From NCBI GenBank assembly GCA_905221605.1, contig CAJNDS010002219.1:230001-277500 (forward strand): a stretch of 47,500 nucleotides of DNA, read 5' to 3'. Within the stretch, counting starts at the first letter, position 1; each line of letters opens with the position of its first letter. Below the pieces are notes generated by a model. It was not told the origin of the DNA, made no database searches, and was given only the letters and a program-made list of their open reading frames with translations. The translations under genes were made by a program, and so were the position numbers. This document shows positions 1 through 30,070 of this stretch, piece after piece. The stretch is from Symbiodinium natans (taxonomy: Eukaryota; Sar; Dinophyceae; Suessiales; Symbiodiniaceae).

Positions 1-302
1 GTGAATAAGTACCATTGACCTCCAAGTAAACCCTAAACCCCCCTAAAACCCTGAACCCCAAAGCCCCTAAACCCCTAAGCTCCTCAACCCCCTCAACCCT
101 AGTATGCTTGTCGGGGTTGAAGGGTTTCATAGGTGTTCAGGGGGCTTAAAGTCGAGGGGGTTTAGTATTTGAGGGCTCAGGGTTTCGGGGTTGTGGGGTG
201 GAGGTTTGAGGTTTAGGAGTGCGGCATGTGCAAGCTTTGATGCCACGGAAAGGATCTTGCACTGTGTCAAGATCAAGCGTGACGCCCACGAAAGCGCCGG
301 GC

Positions 303-338
303 CAGCCAGGAGAGCAGATACAGAACGCGATCCCGATC
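303..338 (-). CDS. Candidate exon, unrecognised downstream gene
   Basis: Acceptor GCTGCAG|GAT, then DRDRVLYLLSWL, then CTG|GCCCGG donor. The minus frame is open from about 370 to 272 and reads far more protein-like than the plus frame. Confidence 0.45.
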
Positions 339-1000
339 CTGCAGCTGACCGCAGAGTTGCGTGATGTTCGGTCCCTATTTTGGGGTACTTGTAGGGTTTA
401 GGGTTTAGGGTTTAGGGTGTAGGGTGTAGGGTTTAGGGTTTAGGGTTTAGGGTGCCCCAACTATGGGGCTGCTATCATTGGAACTGGGGGGGGGAGGGGG
501 GGTACCACAATTACTTCCCGTCCGACACGTCAGACCCAACCCCTGCAACCCTAAACCCTAAACCCTAAACCCTACACCCGTGGTCCTTCAGCGGTACCAC
601 GCTTCTGCTGTCCATCCTGCGCCAGTGGTATCTCACACTGTGACGCCACATCCCTGCGGTTCACCCAAGCCCTTGCAAGGATCCGAAAAGTAGAGCCCCC
701 AAATAGGACCCCATACTACTACTATTGGGTCATTTTTTGGATCAACCCTAAACCCTAAACTCTAAACCCCAAACCCTAAACCCTAAACCCTAAACCCAGA
801 AACTCCCAAGGGGTCTGGGCATGGGCTGCTCAGAACAACTCAGCCCCTCTCAGCTCCCCGCGAGGATGCTATTGGCAAGTTCTCCTGCGCACCGGCACGT
901 CAACAGCTACTTGGAGGTTAGGAGCTTAGGGGTTTGGGGTTTAGGGTTTAGGGTTTAGGGTTTAGGGTTTAGGGTTTAGGGTTTAGGGGGGTTTAGGGTT

Positions 1001-1147
1001 TACTTGGAGGTTCATGGTACTTATTAACCGAATTATACCTGTACTTATAACTGTACTTACAACCATATTCGGGCACTTGAGGGGCTTATAAGTGGGCTAT
1101 ATATATATATACAGTTGTAGTTGGTGAACAGGTACCATGAACCTCAA
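1001..1147. mobile_element. Family A fold-back (MITE-like) element
   Basis: Starts ACTTGGAGGTTCATGGTACT and ends with the inverted form (GTACCATGAACCTC). The interior is AT-rich with ACTTATAA and TATATA. Confidence 0.6.
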
Positions 1148-1826
1148 TCTGCATGACCAGAGTTGCGAAAGAGCTCTCAGGAAGCCCTGCCAAGTCAAAG
1201 GACAGCAGGAGCAAGTCCAACCCGCAGCCGAGCAACAGAAAACCGAAAAGAAACCCTAAACCCTAAACCCTAAACCCGACTCCCCGAACCCTAAGCTAAC
1301 CTAGAATCCTGGACCCTGGCAAAGTGCCGCCGAGGATGCGGCCCTAAACCCTAAACCCTAAACCCTAAACCCTAAACCCTAAACCCTAAACCCTAAACCC
1401 TGGGAAGGAACTCCAAACCCTGAGCGGCTTCATCGCTCCTGCTGCAGCAGCGACCCACTGGAAGGATCATAACTGGCATGCCCGGGCTGTGGCTATCTTT
1501 GGCCCCCAGGGTTTAGGGTTTAGGGTTCAGGGTTTAGGGTTTAGGGTTTCGAGCTCTTCGGCGGAATTTTCCAAGATCGCTCATTAAAACACGTGATGCC
1601 CCACACACTTCCACGCACTTGTTGAACCCTTGCCAGGCTGTGAAAGCCTACGCCCCGAAACCCCAAAGCCTTAAAGCCACCCCACTCAAAATCCTAAACC
1701 CCAAACCCTAAACCCTCAACCCTTAACCCTAAACCCTAAACCCCAAACCCTAAACCCTCAACCCTCAACCCTAAACCCTGCACCCCAAACCCTAAACCCT
1801 AAACCCGAGAACCACGAGCTGAGGAC

Positions 1827-1877
1827 CTGAGCTGCGTCACCTCCCCCTTGGAAACGCCGTTGAGCTCAAGCAGCAGC
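1827..1877 (-). CDS. Candidate exon, unrecognised downstream gene
   Basis: Acceptor ATTGTAG|G, then LLLELNGVSKGEVTQL, then CTCAG|GTCC donor. Flanked by CCCTAAA on the left and TTTAGGG on the right. Confidence 0.5.
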
Positions 1878-2665
1878 CTACAATGTATAGGATTTAGGGT
1901 TTAGGGTTTAGGGTTTGGGGTTTGGGGTTTGGGGTTTGGGGTTTGGGGTTTGGGGTTTGGGGTTTGGGGTTTGGGGTTTGGGATTTGGGGTTTAGGGCTT
2001 AGGGTTTAGGGCTGCTCTGAATAGGGAACTCCCCTAATGTGTATCCTAAACGTGTAGGTCAAAGGGTCCCCGCTTTGGAAGGTCCAAGCGGATATTCCCA
2101 TGTCTCTTTCATGGCCTGAAGGGATTGAAGCATTTCCTTTTAGAAGAACCTTTTTGCAAGAAGCCAATAGGTTTAGGGTTTAAGGTTTCGGGTGTGGGGG
2201 TTTGGGGCTTGGTCAATGTGTACCATGTGTAGTTTGCCTTGCACGCCCTGATCGCATAGCCAGGGATACACAGATTGCAGTTCTTGTACCCAAGGGGAAG
2301 AGCGATCCATCTAGCAGCACATCATTCCCTAAACCCTAAACCCTAAACCCTAAACCCTAAACCCTAAACCCTAAACCCTAAACCCTAAACCCTGAACCAT
2401 CATCCTTCCTAAGGGCTTCAACGTGATAGGACCAGGGTTGCTACCGTTTCGGGATTGGGGTGTCGGGCTTCAGTTTCAAGTTTTCGGGTTTGGGCTGTCA
2501 CCTTGACCAACAAAGCACCCCTTGATAAGGGCCTAAGCAGAAATATTCCTGACTGAGGTATTTGAGGCATCTTAGGGGGTACTTCCGTGGTCTGAATAGG
2601 GCTGAGGGTGTGGATTTTAGGAGTGAGGCCGCCTATCGAATGAGGCAGGTCCCCTCTCCCGTCGC

Positions 2666-2740
2666 CTGCCAGGCTCTCCCGCTGGGGCCAGGCTGATCTG
2701 ATCCCCGTCTGCATTGACATATTCCACGGCCGCGTTTGCC
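2666..2740 (-). CDS. Candidate exon, unrecognised downstream gene
   Basis: Acceptor CATCCGAG|G, then ANAAVEYVNADGDQISLAP and six more codons, then GGCAG|GCGAC donor. Protein-like composition and codon use, directly against the large TTTAGGG array at 2752-2976. Confidence 0.5.
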
Positions 2741-3355
2741 CTCGGATGTTGGGTTTAGGGTTTAGGGTTTAGGGTTTAGGGCTTAGGGCTTAGGGTTTAG
2801 GGTTTAGGGTTTAGGGTTTAGGGTTTAGGGTTTAGGGTTTAGGGTTTAGGGTTTAGGGTTTAGGGTTTAGGGTTTAGGGTTTAGGGTTTAGGACTTGGGC
2901 TTAGGGCTTAGGGTTTAGGGTTTAGGGTTTAGGGTTTAGGGTTTAGGGTCTAGGGTTTAGGGTTTAGGGTTTAGGGCATCTGCGCTACACTTCCAAGATG
3001 GCAGGATGCCGCAGCTCGAGCCCAAGCAGGCGTTTGCACACTAAGGTTTCAGGATTCGTTTCAAGTAAGCCGGTCACCTAGCCGTGTTTAACACCGCCTG
3101 TAGCATGTCTGCTGTCTGCTACTTCTGAGGCTCCTGCTGCCATAGCTCGTCCACGTGCAAGTAGGCCGGGGAGAAGTCGAAGCTGGTAGGCCACTTTGAT
3201 TGCCTGCGCACGGGCGGAGGATGCACTTGCTGGCACGACCCATTCTGAACACCCTGAACCCTAAACCCTAAACCCTAAACCCTAAATCCAAACATGAGGA
3301 GATGGCACCGAGCAGGAAGTTGTGCAAAGATGTGTTGCAGTCCCTGGGCTCACGC

Positions 3356-3380
3356 CTTTCGGATACAGCTGCTCCACAGC
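3356..3380 (-). CDS. Candidate micro-exon, unrecognised downstream gene
   Basis: Acceptor GCCCAG|G, then AVEQLYPK plus one base, then AAAG|GCGTG donor. Very short. Confidence 0.35.
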
Positions 3381-3605
3381 CTGGGCATCTTGCTCCCTAA
3401 ACCCTAAACCCTAAACCCCAAACCCTAAACCCTAAGCCCTGAAGCCCTGAAGCCCTGAAACCCTGCCTGAGCCTCCAAACCCCAAGTTGCTGTTGGGCAC
3501 TTCCCCAGATATTCGGGGTAACCCCCCAAGATACCCTCAAAGTACCCCAACCCAGAGTATAGCTACCCCGGTTATATAGGGCACCCCTATTAGTTCGGCA
3601 ACCCC

Positions 3606-3982
3606 ATTCCTAAACCCTAAACCCTAGACCTTACACCCTTAGCCCTAATTTAAAAATAAAAACAAACCCTAAACCCTAAACCCTAATTACACCCCAAATC
3701 CCAAACCCCAAACCCCAAACCCCAAACCCCAAACCCCAAACCCCAAACCCCAAACCCCAAACCCTAAACCCTAAACCCTAAACCCTAAACCCTAAACCCT
3801 AAACCCTTAAACCCTTAAACCCTTAAACCCTTAAACCCTAAACCCTAAACCCTTAAACCCTTAAACCCTAAACCCTAAACCCTAAACCCTAAACCCTAAA
3901 CCCTAAACCCTTAAACCCTTAAACCCATAAACCCTTAAACCCTTAAACCCTTAAACCCTTAAACCCTTAAACCCTAAACCCA
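3606..3982 (-). repeat. Compound array: CCCCAAA, CCCTAAA, CCCTTAAA blocks
   Basis: Three variants occupy successive sub-blocks: CCCCAAA about 3690-3770, CCCTAAA about 3770-3805, and the 8-mer CCCTTAAA from 3805 to 3980 interleaved with CCCTAAA. Confidence 0.88.
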
Positions 3983-4269
3983 AGGTGGGAGGCGATCCGA
4001 AGGCGCCGGTTTTCCTTTCTGAGCCTTCAGGTGCTAACGTAAGGGGCAGTGGGGGAGTGAGTGCTGGATGTTTGGGGTTTAGGGTTTAGGGTTTAGGGTT
4101 TAGGGTTTAGGGTTTAGGGTTTAGGGTTTAGGGTTTAGGGTTTAGGGTTTAGGGTTTAGGGTTTAGGGTTTAGGGTTTAGGGTTTAGGGTTTAGGGTTTA
4201 GGGTTTAGGGTTTCGGTTTCGGGTTTCGGGTTTCGGGTTTCGGGTTCAGGGTTTAGGGCCTGTTTAGGG

Positions 4270-5110
4270 TGTAAAGGCGCTGCTGCGGGTACATAGAGCT
4301 AAAAACCCACTCCTCCACTCGCCTTAAACGCACCGGAACGGAAGTGTCAAGTGGCAGAACTCAGGCTCATTGTGCCCAAGTCTTTAAGGCAGTCCATCAC
4401 AAGTTGGTGCTCTGGGTGTGTGGTCATAGGTGTTGGTGTAGCACCTCGAGAGTTTGGAGTGCAGCGCTCTTGGAATGCCAAGGACTATACATACAGGCCC
4501 TTGTGCGAGCAAGGGCCGTTTTGGCAAATCTGCCCCGCCAAAGCCTCCACACGTCTAGGCGCGAGCCTCTTGACTCGGGAACCTTGTTATGGATGCGAGC
4601 AGATGCACCGCCCAGACTACTGCGTGCGGATGGGGGCAAGCCCAAATATGGGCTACCAGAGCGTGAGCGCTCCAACCTAAGCATTACTAACATGTACTAC
4701 TACAGTCGCACCCTGCAAGAGGATTTTGGGGAGGCCCGGTTAAGTCTCAGGCCAGCAGGGGGTACGACATCTCGTGCGAATTCATTGGTCTGTGCCATGC
4801 CCGCAGGGGTTCTGTTGAAAGCAAGCTTCTTGTCAGCTCCCGAATCCCGTGCCAAGGCTCTGACTTCCTGGTTGAGTGCTCATCAGCGATTGCACCGTGG
4901 CAACGGTTTGGGACATGGTTTCGGGTTCTCCCGGGGTTTAGGAGCAAACCCTTTCTCCCACACACAAGAATAGCTCTGGTTTCAGATATGTCACGGTTCA
5001 AGCAAAGGTCGATCACTGGAGCACTTCACCAGCCAGGAGGAAGTTTGAGATTGATGGACCCTGAGGTTAGCTAGCGGGTGGATCTCCCCTTTAGACTCCT
5101 ATAGATCTAT
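4270..5110. other. Unique block, no gene recognised
   Basis: About 840 bp free of telomere-like repeats. Open frames run on both strands (plus 4344-4973; minus 4424-4693 and 4747-5016). None has a motif I recognise and they exclude each other. It may be an old mobile-element copy. Confidence 0.35.
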
Positions 5111-5789
5111 AGAACCCTAAACCCTGAACCCTGAACCCTGAACCCTAAACCCTAAACCCTAAACCCTAACATTCTCAGTAGGCACCCCCAAAACCCCAGG
5201 GTTCAACGAAGGAGGCGTCAACTGCAACAATGCCGAGCGCAGTCCCGTACTAACAGCTGCAAGATCATTAGAGGCTTTGGGGATTCGACAGGGTTCAGGA
5301 GGTGTCCATTGCTGAAACCTTCGTTGTCTTGAATAGGGTTTAGGGTTTAGGGTTTAAGGTTTAGGGTCTAGGGATCGCGAGATAAAATGTATCAGTCTCG
5401 CTTTCCGTATGGGACTGGCTCTAACATGAAACACAGGAACTCTAAACAAGCCATGGTGCAGTGGACATCTGGTCTCATCAAGATGAAGACGCGGACACAA
5501 CTAAGGCGCTCCGCGGACGACAGACAAGCAAATGATGAAGGCATCCCACATTACTGGGGACATCAAATACCTACATATTCCTTGTAAAACACTATCACCT
5601 ACTGCTGATGCATGGTACAGCTTGTACTTCATATTGAAAAAAACCCAACAGAGGCCCTTTGTGGGGAAGCTTTAGCCCACCTGGTGCCCGAAGGCAGCGC
5701 AGGCTCACTGGGAGCAGACGCGCGTGCAAGCGCTCGCGTAACTCTCGGCTTTCTGGAAAGCTTCCAGACTACCTAGTTCATGGTTGGGA

Positions 5790-5900
5790 TAATATTAAAC
5801 CTTCAGATTGCTATTCCTTATTGGGTTTAAGTACCCTTAGTATTAAACATTCAAATTGTTATTCCTTATTGGGTTTAAGTATCCTTAAAAACATGTAAAA
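5790..5900. repeat. Short tandem duplication (about 48 bp)
   Basis: The block containing TATTCCTTATTGGGTTTAAG is present twice in tandem, and a diverged third copy lies at 6345-6425 (AATTCCTTATTGAGCTTCAG). Confidence 0.7.
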
Positions 5901-5947
5901 TGTTACCCAACTATGACAAAGCTACTGTCGCCCTGGAGACGCGGCTC

Positions 5948-6004
5948 CTGCCTCCGTTTCTCGGCACTTTCCAGCTCGACGGGCGTGTGCTGCATCCGCT
6001 GCGC
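5948..6004 (-). CDS. Candidate exon, unrecognised downstream gene
   Basis: Acceptor GTTTGCAG|G, then nineteen codons AQRMQHTPVELESAEKRRQ, then CAG|GAGCC (GA donor). The plus strand is also open here, so the strand call is not certain. Confidence 0.45.
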
Positions 6005-6838
6005 CTGCAAACCTTGGCAGCCCAGAAACCATACAACCCTAAACCCTAAACCCGAAACCCTAAACCCCAAACCCTAAACCCTAAACCCTAAACCCCTAAC
6101 CCAAAAACAAAAAGGGCAAAGGGTACCACTGGGCCACCAAGAAGCTCCAGCTCAAAGCAGGCCCGTGATGTCGATATCGCCTCTGCTTTCGCCGGTCCCT
6201 GTCAGCCACCAGGTCTGACCTAAAGGTTTAGGGTTTAGGGTTTAGGGTTTAGGGTTTAGGGCTTAGGGTTTCGGGTTTAGGGTTTAGGGTTTAGGGTTAG
6301 GGTTTAGGGTTGAGGATTTAGGGTTTAGGGTTTAGGGTTTAGATGGTTGGGATGGCATAAGAAAGATTGGACTTGTAATTCCTTATTGAGCTTCAGTACT
6401 CTTAACAGTGCACAATGTTACCCTAAACCCTAAACCCTAAACCCTAAACCCTAAACCCTAAACCCTAAACCCTAAACCCTAAACCCTAAACCCTAAACCC
6501 TAAACCCTAAACCCTCAACCCTAAGCCTATGGCAAAGTGACAAAGAAGCAGAATGCCGAGGTCGATCTTCATGGCGCAGTTGTGGGCTCCGTGGCGACGG
6601 GAGGGCGTCCACTCCGCTGGGTTCCTCTGGCTTCCGCCCTTTCTGCAAGTCCTCGGTTTAGGGTTTAGGGTTTAGGGTTTAGGGTTTAGGGTTTAGGGTT
6701 TAGGGTTTGGGGTTTGGGGTTTGGGGTTTGGGATTTGGGGTTTAGGGTCACGGGGCGATCTTTGGCTTGCTTCACGGCGGCTCTGTACACGCTACAACAT
6801 CAAGCACCATGTCGGATGCTATGTGAACTAAACAAGCC

Positions 6839-6944
6839 AGGGGGTCCATTTGTAGTACTTTTATGGAATTAGGTACCCCAAAACCCTATTTAGTGTGGGT
6901 TTTGGGTGCCTAATTCCCGAATAGTACTACAAATGGACCCTCTG
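6839..6944. mobile_element. Family C fold-back element, copy 1
   Basis: Inverted repeat arms of about 46 bp: GGGTCCATTTGTAGTACT at the left, AGTACTACAAATGGACCC at the right, meeting around a short ACCCTATTTAGTGTGGGT loop. Most of the element can form one hairpin. Confidence 0.85.
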
Positions 6945-6970
6945 GGCAATATACAAGCTCGACACGGGCG

Positions 6971-7060
6971 TAAGCTAGGAATAAAAAAGGGTGCCCCTTT
7001 TTGGGTTTCAAGGGGGATATAAGGGAACCCCAACCCTAAAAAAAGGAAACATGGGTCTAC
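6971..7060. repeat. Family B dispersed element
   Basis: TAAGCTAGGAATAAAAAAGG, GTGCCCCTTTTT and ATATAAGGGAACCCCAACCC. The same ordered words occur at 11531, 19381 and 34131. Confidence 0.6.
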
Positions 7061-7170
7061 TACCAACTGCTTAAGAACCCCCCAAAAAACAACATGAAAA
7101 TATCTTCCCCAAAAGAGCAAAATAGGGATTCTTGTTTTTTTTGGGGGTGTTCTTAAGCGAATAGTAGTAG
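7055..7170. mobile_element. Family D fold-back element, copy 1
   Basis: GTCTACTAC and CTTAAGAACCCCCC at the left; GGGGGTGTTCTTAAGCGAAT and AGTAGTAG at the right. AT-rich interior. Confidence 0.65.
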
Positions 7171-8018
7171 AAGCATCATACATGTCGAATCACATCTGAA
7201 TAGTAGCAAGAAGAGTAATATAATGGTATAAATGTAAACAAATGTGTATCTTGCTATGGCCGTAGCACACGTTATCTGCCGATGTTGTGTGCGTAGATAG
7301 ATAGGTAGGTAGATAGATACATGGCACCTTACCATTCTTCCACGTCAAGAGAAACCCTAAACCCTAAACCCTAAACCCTAAACCCTAAACCCTAAACCCT
7401 AAACCCTAAACCCTAAACCCAGCTCCGAGGGTCGCCCGAAGCCTGCCCCGAGCTTGTCAGATCCTCCGACGCGGGCGGGGTCGGAGGGCCAAATCGATGC
7501 TTTCTGCCCGGTGCTGTTGGCTGGCTGCGGGGCACCGAGGGCCTTTCAGGAATGAGCATCACTATCCTGAGTGGTGCTTTAAAGCCCTTTGAAAAAATTA
7601 TTTATGCATAGGTTCCCTTACAAGGGAAAGAAGGGAAATTTGAAAAAACAATACCAAAGCACAGCCCAGTATCTCAGAGGTCTCTCAATCCTCGGCCTTC
7701 ACTACAGCACTCCTCTCAAAAGCGGCCAAAAAGTGTACAGGGCCGGATTTTCAAGAGGGCGCGACGCCACAAGTCTCCTCTTGCTTGGGCCAAGTCCACT
7801 ATGAACAGCGAGGCATCCCTGTGTGAGTCCGATATTGCCCATTGGACCCACCTAGCAAAAAGACATGTCTCGTATTGCAGAAGGACCGCGAGCTAAACCC
7901 TAAACCCTACCCCTAACCCCGAAACCCTAAACCCTAGACCCTAAACCCTAAACCCTAAACCCTAGACCCTAAACCCTAAACCCTAAACCCTAACGCCAGG
8001 CTTTCAGACGATTGAGGC

Positions 8019-8077
8019 ATCCACCCATTGCCAGAGTCGGGCCCTGGGTGCTGGAAGCAGCCAATGCAGCTTTGCCT
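8019..8077 (-). CDS. Candidate exon downstream of EFsec
   Basis: Acceptor TTTGCAG|AG, then AKLHWLLPAPRARLWQWVD, then GGAT|GCC donor. No EFsec motif, so it is probably another gene. Confidence 0.4.
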
Positions 8078-8087
8078 CTGCAAACAA

Positions 8088-8305
8088 TTAGGGTTTAGGG
8101 TTTAGGGTTTAGGGTTTAGGGTTTAGGGTTTAGGGTTTAGGGTTTAGGGTTTAGGGTTTAGGGTTTAGGGTTTAGGGTTTAGGGTTTAGGGTTTAGGGTT
8201 TAGGGTTTAGGGTTTAGGGTTTAGGGTTTAGGGTTTAGGGTTTAGGGTTTAGGGTTTAGGGTTTAGGGTTTAGGGTTTAGGGTTTAGGGTTTAGGGTTCA
8301 GGGTT
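8088..8305 (+). repeat. Longest nearly pure (TTTAGGG)n array
   Basis: About 30 consecutive TTTAGGG units with almost no variants before the block decays into degenerate copies up to about 8400. Confidence 0.95.
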
Positions 8306-8554
8306 AAGGGTTTAGGGTTCAGAGCTTGGGGTAGAGTGTAGGGTTCGGTCTTGGGTTGTGGGTTTGGGTTTAGAGAAAAGTGTTTAAGGTCTAGGGTTTA
8401 ATTAGCAGCTTCTGGAGATTGACAGCTTCTGGAGATACCCACAGGTTCACGCGAGGATCACCCGAAAAGCTGGGGCAAGTGGAAAGGCTCAAGATATCTA
8501 GGATCCTATAGCCGACGTAGCAGAATGGCCTGAACCCTAAAAGCCTAAACCCTT

Positions 8555-8688
8555 GTCTACTACGTGCTCAAGAACCCCCCCCCCAAAAAAAAAAAGAAAA
8601 TAAAAACTAAAAACAAATAATCCACATATTCTCCGTATAAGGAAGAATATTTTTCACTTTTAGAGGGGTTCTTACGCAAATAGTAGTT
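8555..8688. mobile_element. Family D fold-back element, copy 2
   Basis: GTCTACTACGTGCTCAAGAA then poly-C/poly-A at the left; GGGGTTCTTACGCAAATAGT at the right. Confidence 0.6.
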
Positions 8689-9352
8689 GTTTGACCAAAA
8701 CGACCTCTAAAGAAATCATGAATGCTGACCCTTCAACCTGACCGGGGCAGTTGGATTTAGTGAGTTTAGGGTTTGCGGTGTACGGTTTAGGATTTAGGGT
8801 TTAGGGTGGGAAATTGGGGTTTGGAATGAGAAGCCCTTCACGCAATACGGCCTTTCGCAGTCGTTGGCTTTGCGGCCTGCAGCCACTAGCAGAAGGATTC
8901 AGCTGCATGCTGGCCCTACCCAAGGCCTTAAGCCCAAAACCCTAAGCCCCAAACATCCCCAAACCTTAAACCCCCAAACCCTAAACCCTCAAACCCCAAA
9001 CCCCAAGCCCCAAGCCCCCAAAACCCCCAAAACCCCCCCAAAACCCTCAAACCTCAACCAGACCCCGCGTCGCCTCAGGAGGCTTCTCTTTGGTCCTCCC
9101 GACTCCATGTCCGGCTTCGGGGCGGTTTGCGGCTTAGGGGTTTAGGGGTTCAAAAAGTTTTGGCTTGAGGGTTTGCTGGGCAGTTTAGGGACTTTAGGGG
9201 GTTTTGCGGGCCTTTAGGGGGCTTTAGGGGGTCTGGGGAGTTTAGGGGCTGTCGGACCTTGAGGAGCTTTGCAGGCTTTGGGGGCTTGAGGGGCTTTAGG
9301 GGTTTTAACCCTAAACCCCAAGCCCTGAACCCCAAACCCTAAACCCTAAACC

Positions 9353-28072
<18,720 letters not shown>

Positions 28073-28240
28073 GGCTGCAAGCTAGGTAGGATACAATTGG
28101 CTCTCTTTAAAGCATGGTCCCTTTTTGGGTTTCTAGTGTGTAATTCGAAGCCTTCTTTATGTTATATATAATATGTATATAGGGCACCCCCCCCCCAAAG
28201 GACTTGCAACTCCCATGTTGAGGTTTGATGGCAGACTGCA

Positions 28241-28344
28241 TGTGGAGGTTCATGTGTACTTATAAGTAAGGCTTAGGGGTTAGGGTTAAGGGTTGAGGGT
28301 ACTTACAACCCCCTACTGATATGTACCCATGAGCCTTGAAGTAG
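28241..28344. mobile_element. Family A fold-back element
   Basis: Left end TGGAGGTTCATGTGTACTTA, right end TGTACCCATGAGCCTTGAAG. It lies between the upstream gene and the EFsec start, near any promoter. Confidence 0.6.
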
Positions 28345-28621
28345 TGCGGATGATGACAGCCGGGTAGGTTGTGACTTGGCTGCTGCTGCTTTGGAGTTGC
28401 AAGAAGAGGCCGAAGTGTGATGCTACTCGTCTACGACTGGATCTCTGAATGCAGAACGCATCTGGGCATTTCCCCAAATAGGGGGAACTTGGTATACCCC
28501 AAACTCGTATCATCTTGCCATAGGAACCCCCCAAAAGGGTACCCCTATTTTCGGAATTCCCAAACCCTAAACCCTAAACCCTAAACCCTAAACCCTAGAC
28601 CCTAAACCCTAAACCCTAATA

Positions 28622-28655
28622 TCACTTGCGCTGCAATGTGGCATGCAGCTCCGCG
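28622..28655 (-). CDS. Possible last exon of upstream coiled-coil gene
   Basis: After a T7GACCAAG acceptor the frame reads AELHATLQRK followed by TGA at 28622-28624. It lies 550 bp upstream of the putative EFsec start, as expected for head-to-tail genes. Its phase does not match the exon at 29709-29747 directly, so another exon would be needed between them. Confidence 0.4.
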
Positions 28656-29708
28656 GCTTGGTCAAAAAAACCAGGCCGCGATTTCACAGCACTCCCAAGC
28701 AAGCCTCAGTGGTCTGCTGCCAGCTGCGGTAGCCCTGGGCAATTGGGCCGTTTAGGGTATAGGGCTCAGGGTTCAGGGTTCAGGGTTTAGGGTTTAGGGT
28801 TTAGGGTTTAGGGTTTAGGGTTTAGGGTTTAGGGTGTAGGACTTAGGTTTAGGGCTCAGAGTTCTCATAATCAGGATTATGGTAGTTGGGCGCAAGAAAT
28901 ATGGGGCAAGGGGATCGTGCCCCGTCGGTCTGGCAAGGAGGGATATTTCACATGGATAGCTCTCTATAATAGGGCCCCTTTCGGAGGGGGCGGGTCATGT
29001 TTTATACAAGGGTGCCGTAATTAGACAAGGGGACCCCAAAAGGGACATATTTAGAGAACTACAGAGTGGCTTCTTTCTCAACACTTCGGGTTCCTGAGGG
29101 TTCCATCTTGGGCTATGACTCCGGCGCCTTACCATTGCACTCTGCTTTAGGACGGACAGATTTAAAGGGTTTAGGGTTTAGGGTTTAGGGTTTAGGGTTT
29201 AGGGTTTAGGGTTTAGGGCTTAGGGTTTAGGGTTTAGGGTTTAGGGTTTAGGGAGGATCCCAACTTTCTACTACGACTTCAGAGGCAGCGACATCGCATC
29301 GGGGACTGAGGTACCAGGCAACCTTCACAAGTGCTACCGTTGACGCATTACCGGTGAGAACCAGAACATCTGTACAAACAGCTGCATGAAACGAACCAAG
29401 GGAACTCCTGGACCGCTGCATTGTGTAGCCAACACTCTGGAAACCACAGGGCGTGCAAGAGCAGAGCGCTTTACATTCCGCACTTGCAACGTTGCGATCC
29501 CGCGGAACCAACCGTAGCAACAACCCACCGGATGCCTGAAGCTCTTTAGCTACAGGACTTCCGCCGCCACACCGCTGCAGGTACAACCCTGCAGCTACAA
29601 CCCTCCTCGCCTCTGGGCTGAGTCCCTAAACCCAAACCCTAAACCCTAAACCCCAAACCCCAAACCCAATGCTGTTTGGAAGGCTGGGGGGCTGGCTGCC
29701 ACAACATC

Positions 29709-29747
29709 CTTGCGGAGCTCTCCGGCAAAGTCTTCCACCAGTTCATC
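29709..29747 (-). CDS. Candidate exon, coiled-coil-like protein
   Basis: Acceptor CCTTCAG|GAT, thirteen codons DELVEDFAGELRK, then AAG|GATG (GA donor). Acidic and helix-prone. Phase 0, continuing from the exon at 30008-30070. Confidence 0.55.
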
Positions 29748-30007
29748 CTGAAGGATCCAAAAAACTATGAGGGACCCTGACGTAGATCCATTCCTGGAAC
29801 CCTAAACCCGAGGCCCCAAAGCCCTAAAGCCCTAAACCCCTAAAGCCCTAAACCCCTAAACCCCTAAACCCCTAAAGCCCTAAAGCCCTAAACCCCTAAA
29901 CCCCTAAACCCCTAAAGCCCTAAAGCCCTAAAGCCCTAAACCCTAAACCCTAAACCCTAAACCCTAAAACCTAAACCCAAACCCCCGATTTCCTGGAAAG
30001 ATCCGGC

Positions 30008-30070
30008 CTTCAGGGTCGCGTGGGCGGACTCCAGCTGTGCAGACTGCTCCTGGAGCTCTGAGAGCTCAGC
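30008..30070 (-). CDS. Candidate exon, coiled-coil-like protein
   Basis: Acceptor TTGGCAG|GCT, then twenty-one codons beginning AELSELQEQSAQLESAHAT with leucine spacing typical of a coiled coil, then AAG|GCCGG donor. It is flanked by CCCTAAA on the left and TTTAGGG on the right, like the EFsec exons. Product not recognised. Confidence 0.6.

Noticed and set aside
4344-4973. A 209-codon plus-strand gene
   Set aside because: Three overlapping open frames on both strands, no recognisable domain, no splice or start context that favours one.
5940-6180. A plus-strand gene (LPPFLGTFQLDG..., KGYHWATKKLQLK...)
   Set aside because: The plus frames are open, but so is antisense of known EFsec exons in this GC-rich DNA. 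Minus readings have better acceptors and fit the strand of everything else; kept open only as an uncertainty.
6540-6660. EFsec C-terminal exon reading AHNCAMKIDLGIL on minus
   Set aside because: Only a loose resemblance. Another minus frame with a better acceptor (TTGCAG|A) and the plus frame are equally open, so strand and frame cannot be fixed.
7863-7891. EFsec domain IV exon reading AVLLQYET on minus
   Set aside because: Eight residues with a TTTAG acceptor and GT donor resemble the family, but no neighbouring exon continues the sequence. Too weak to annotate as EFsec.
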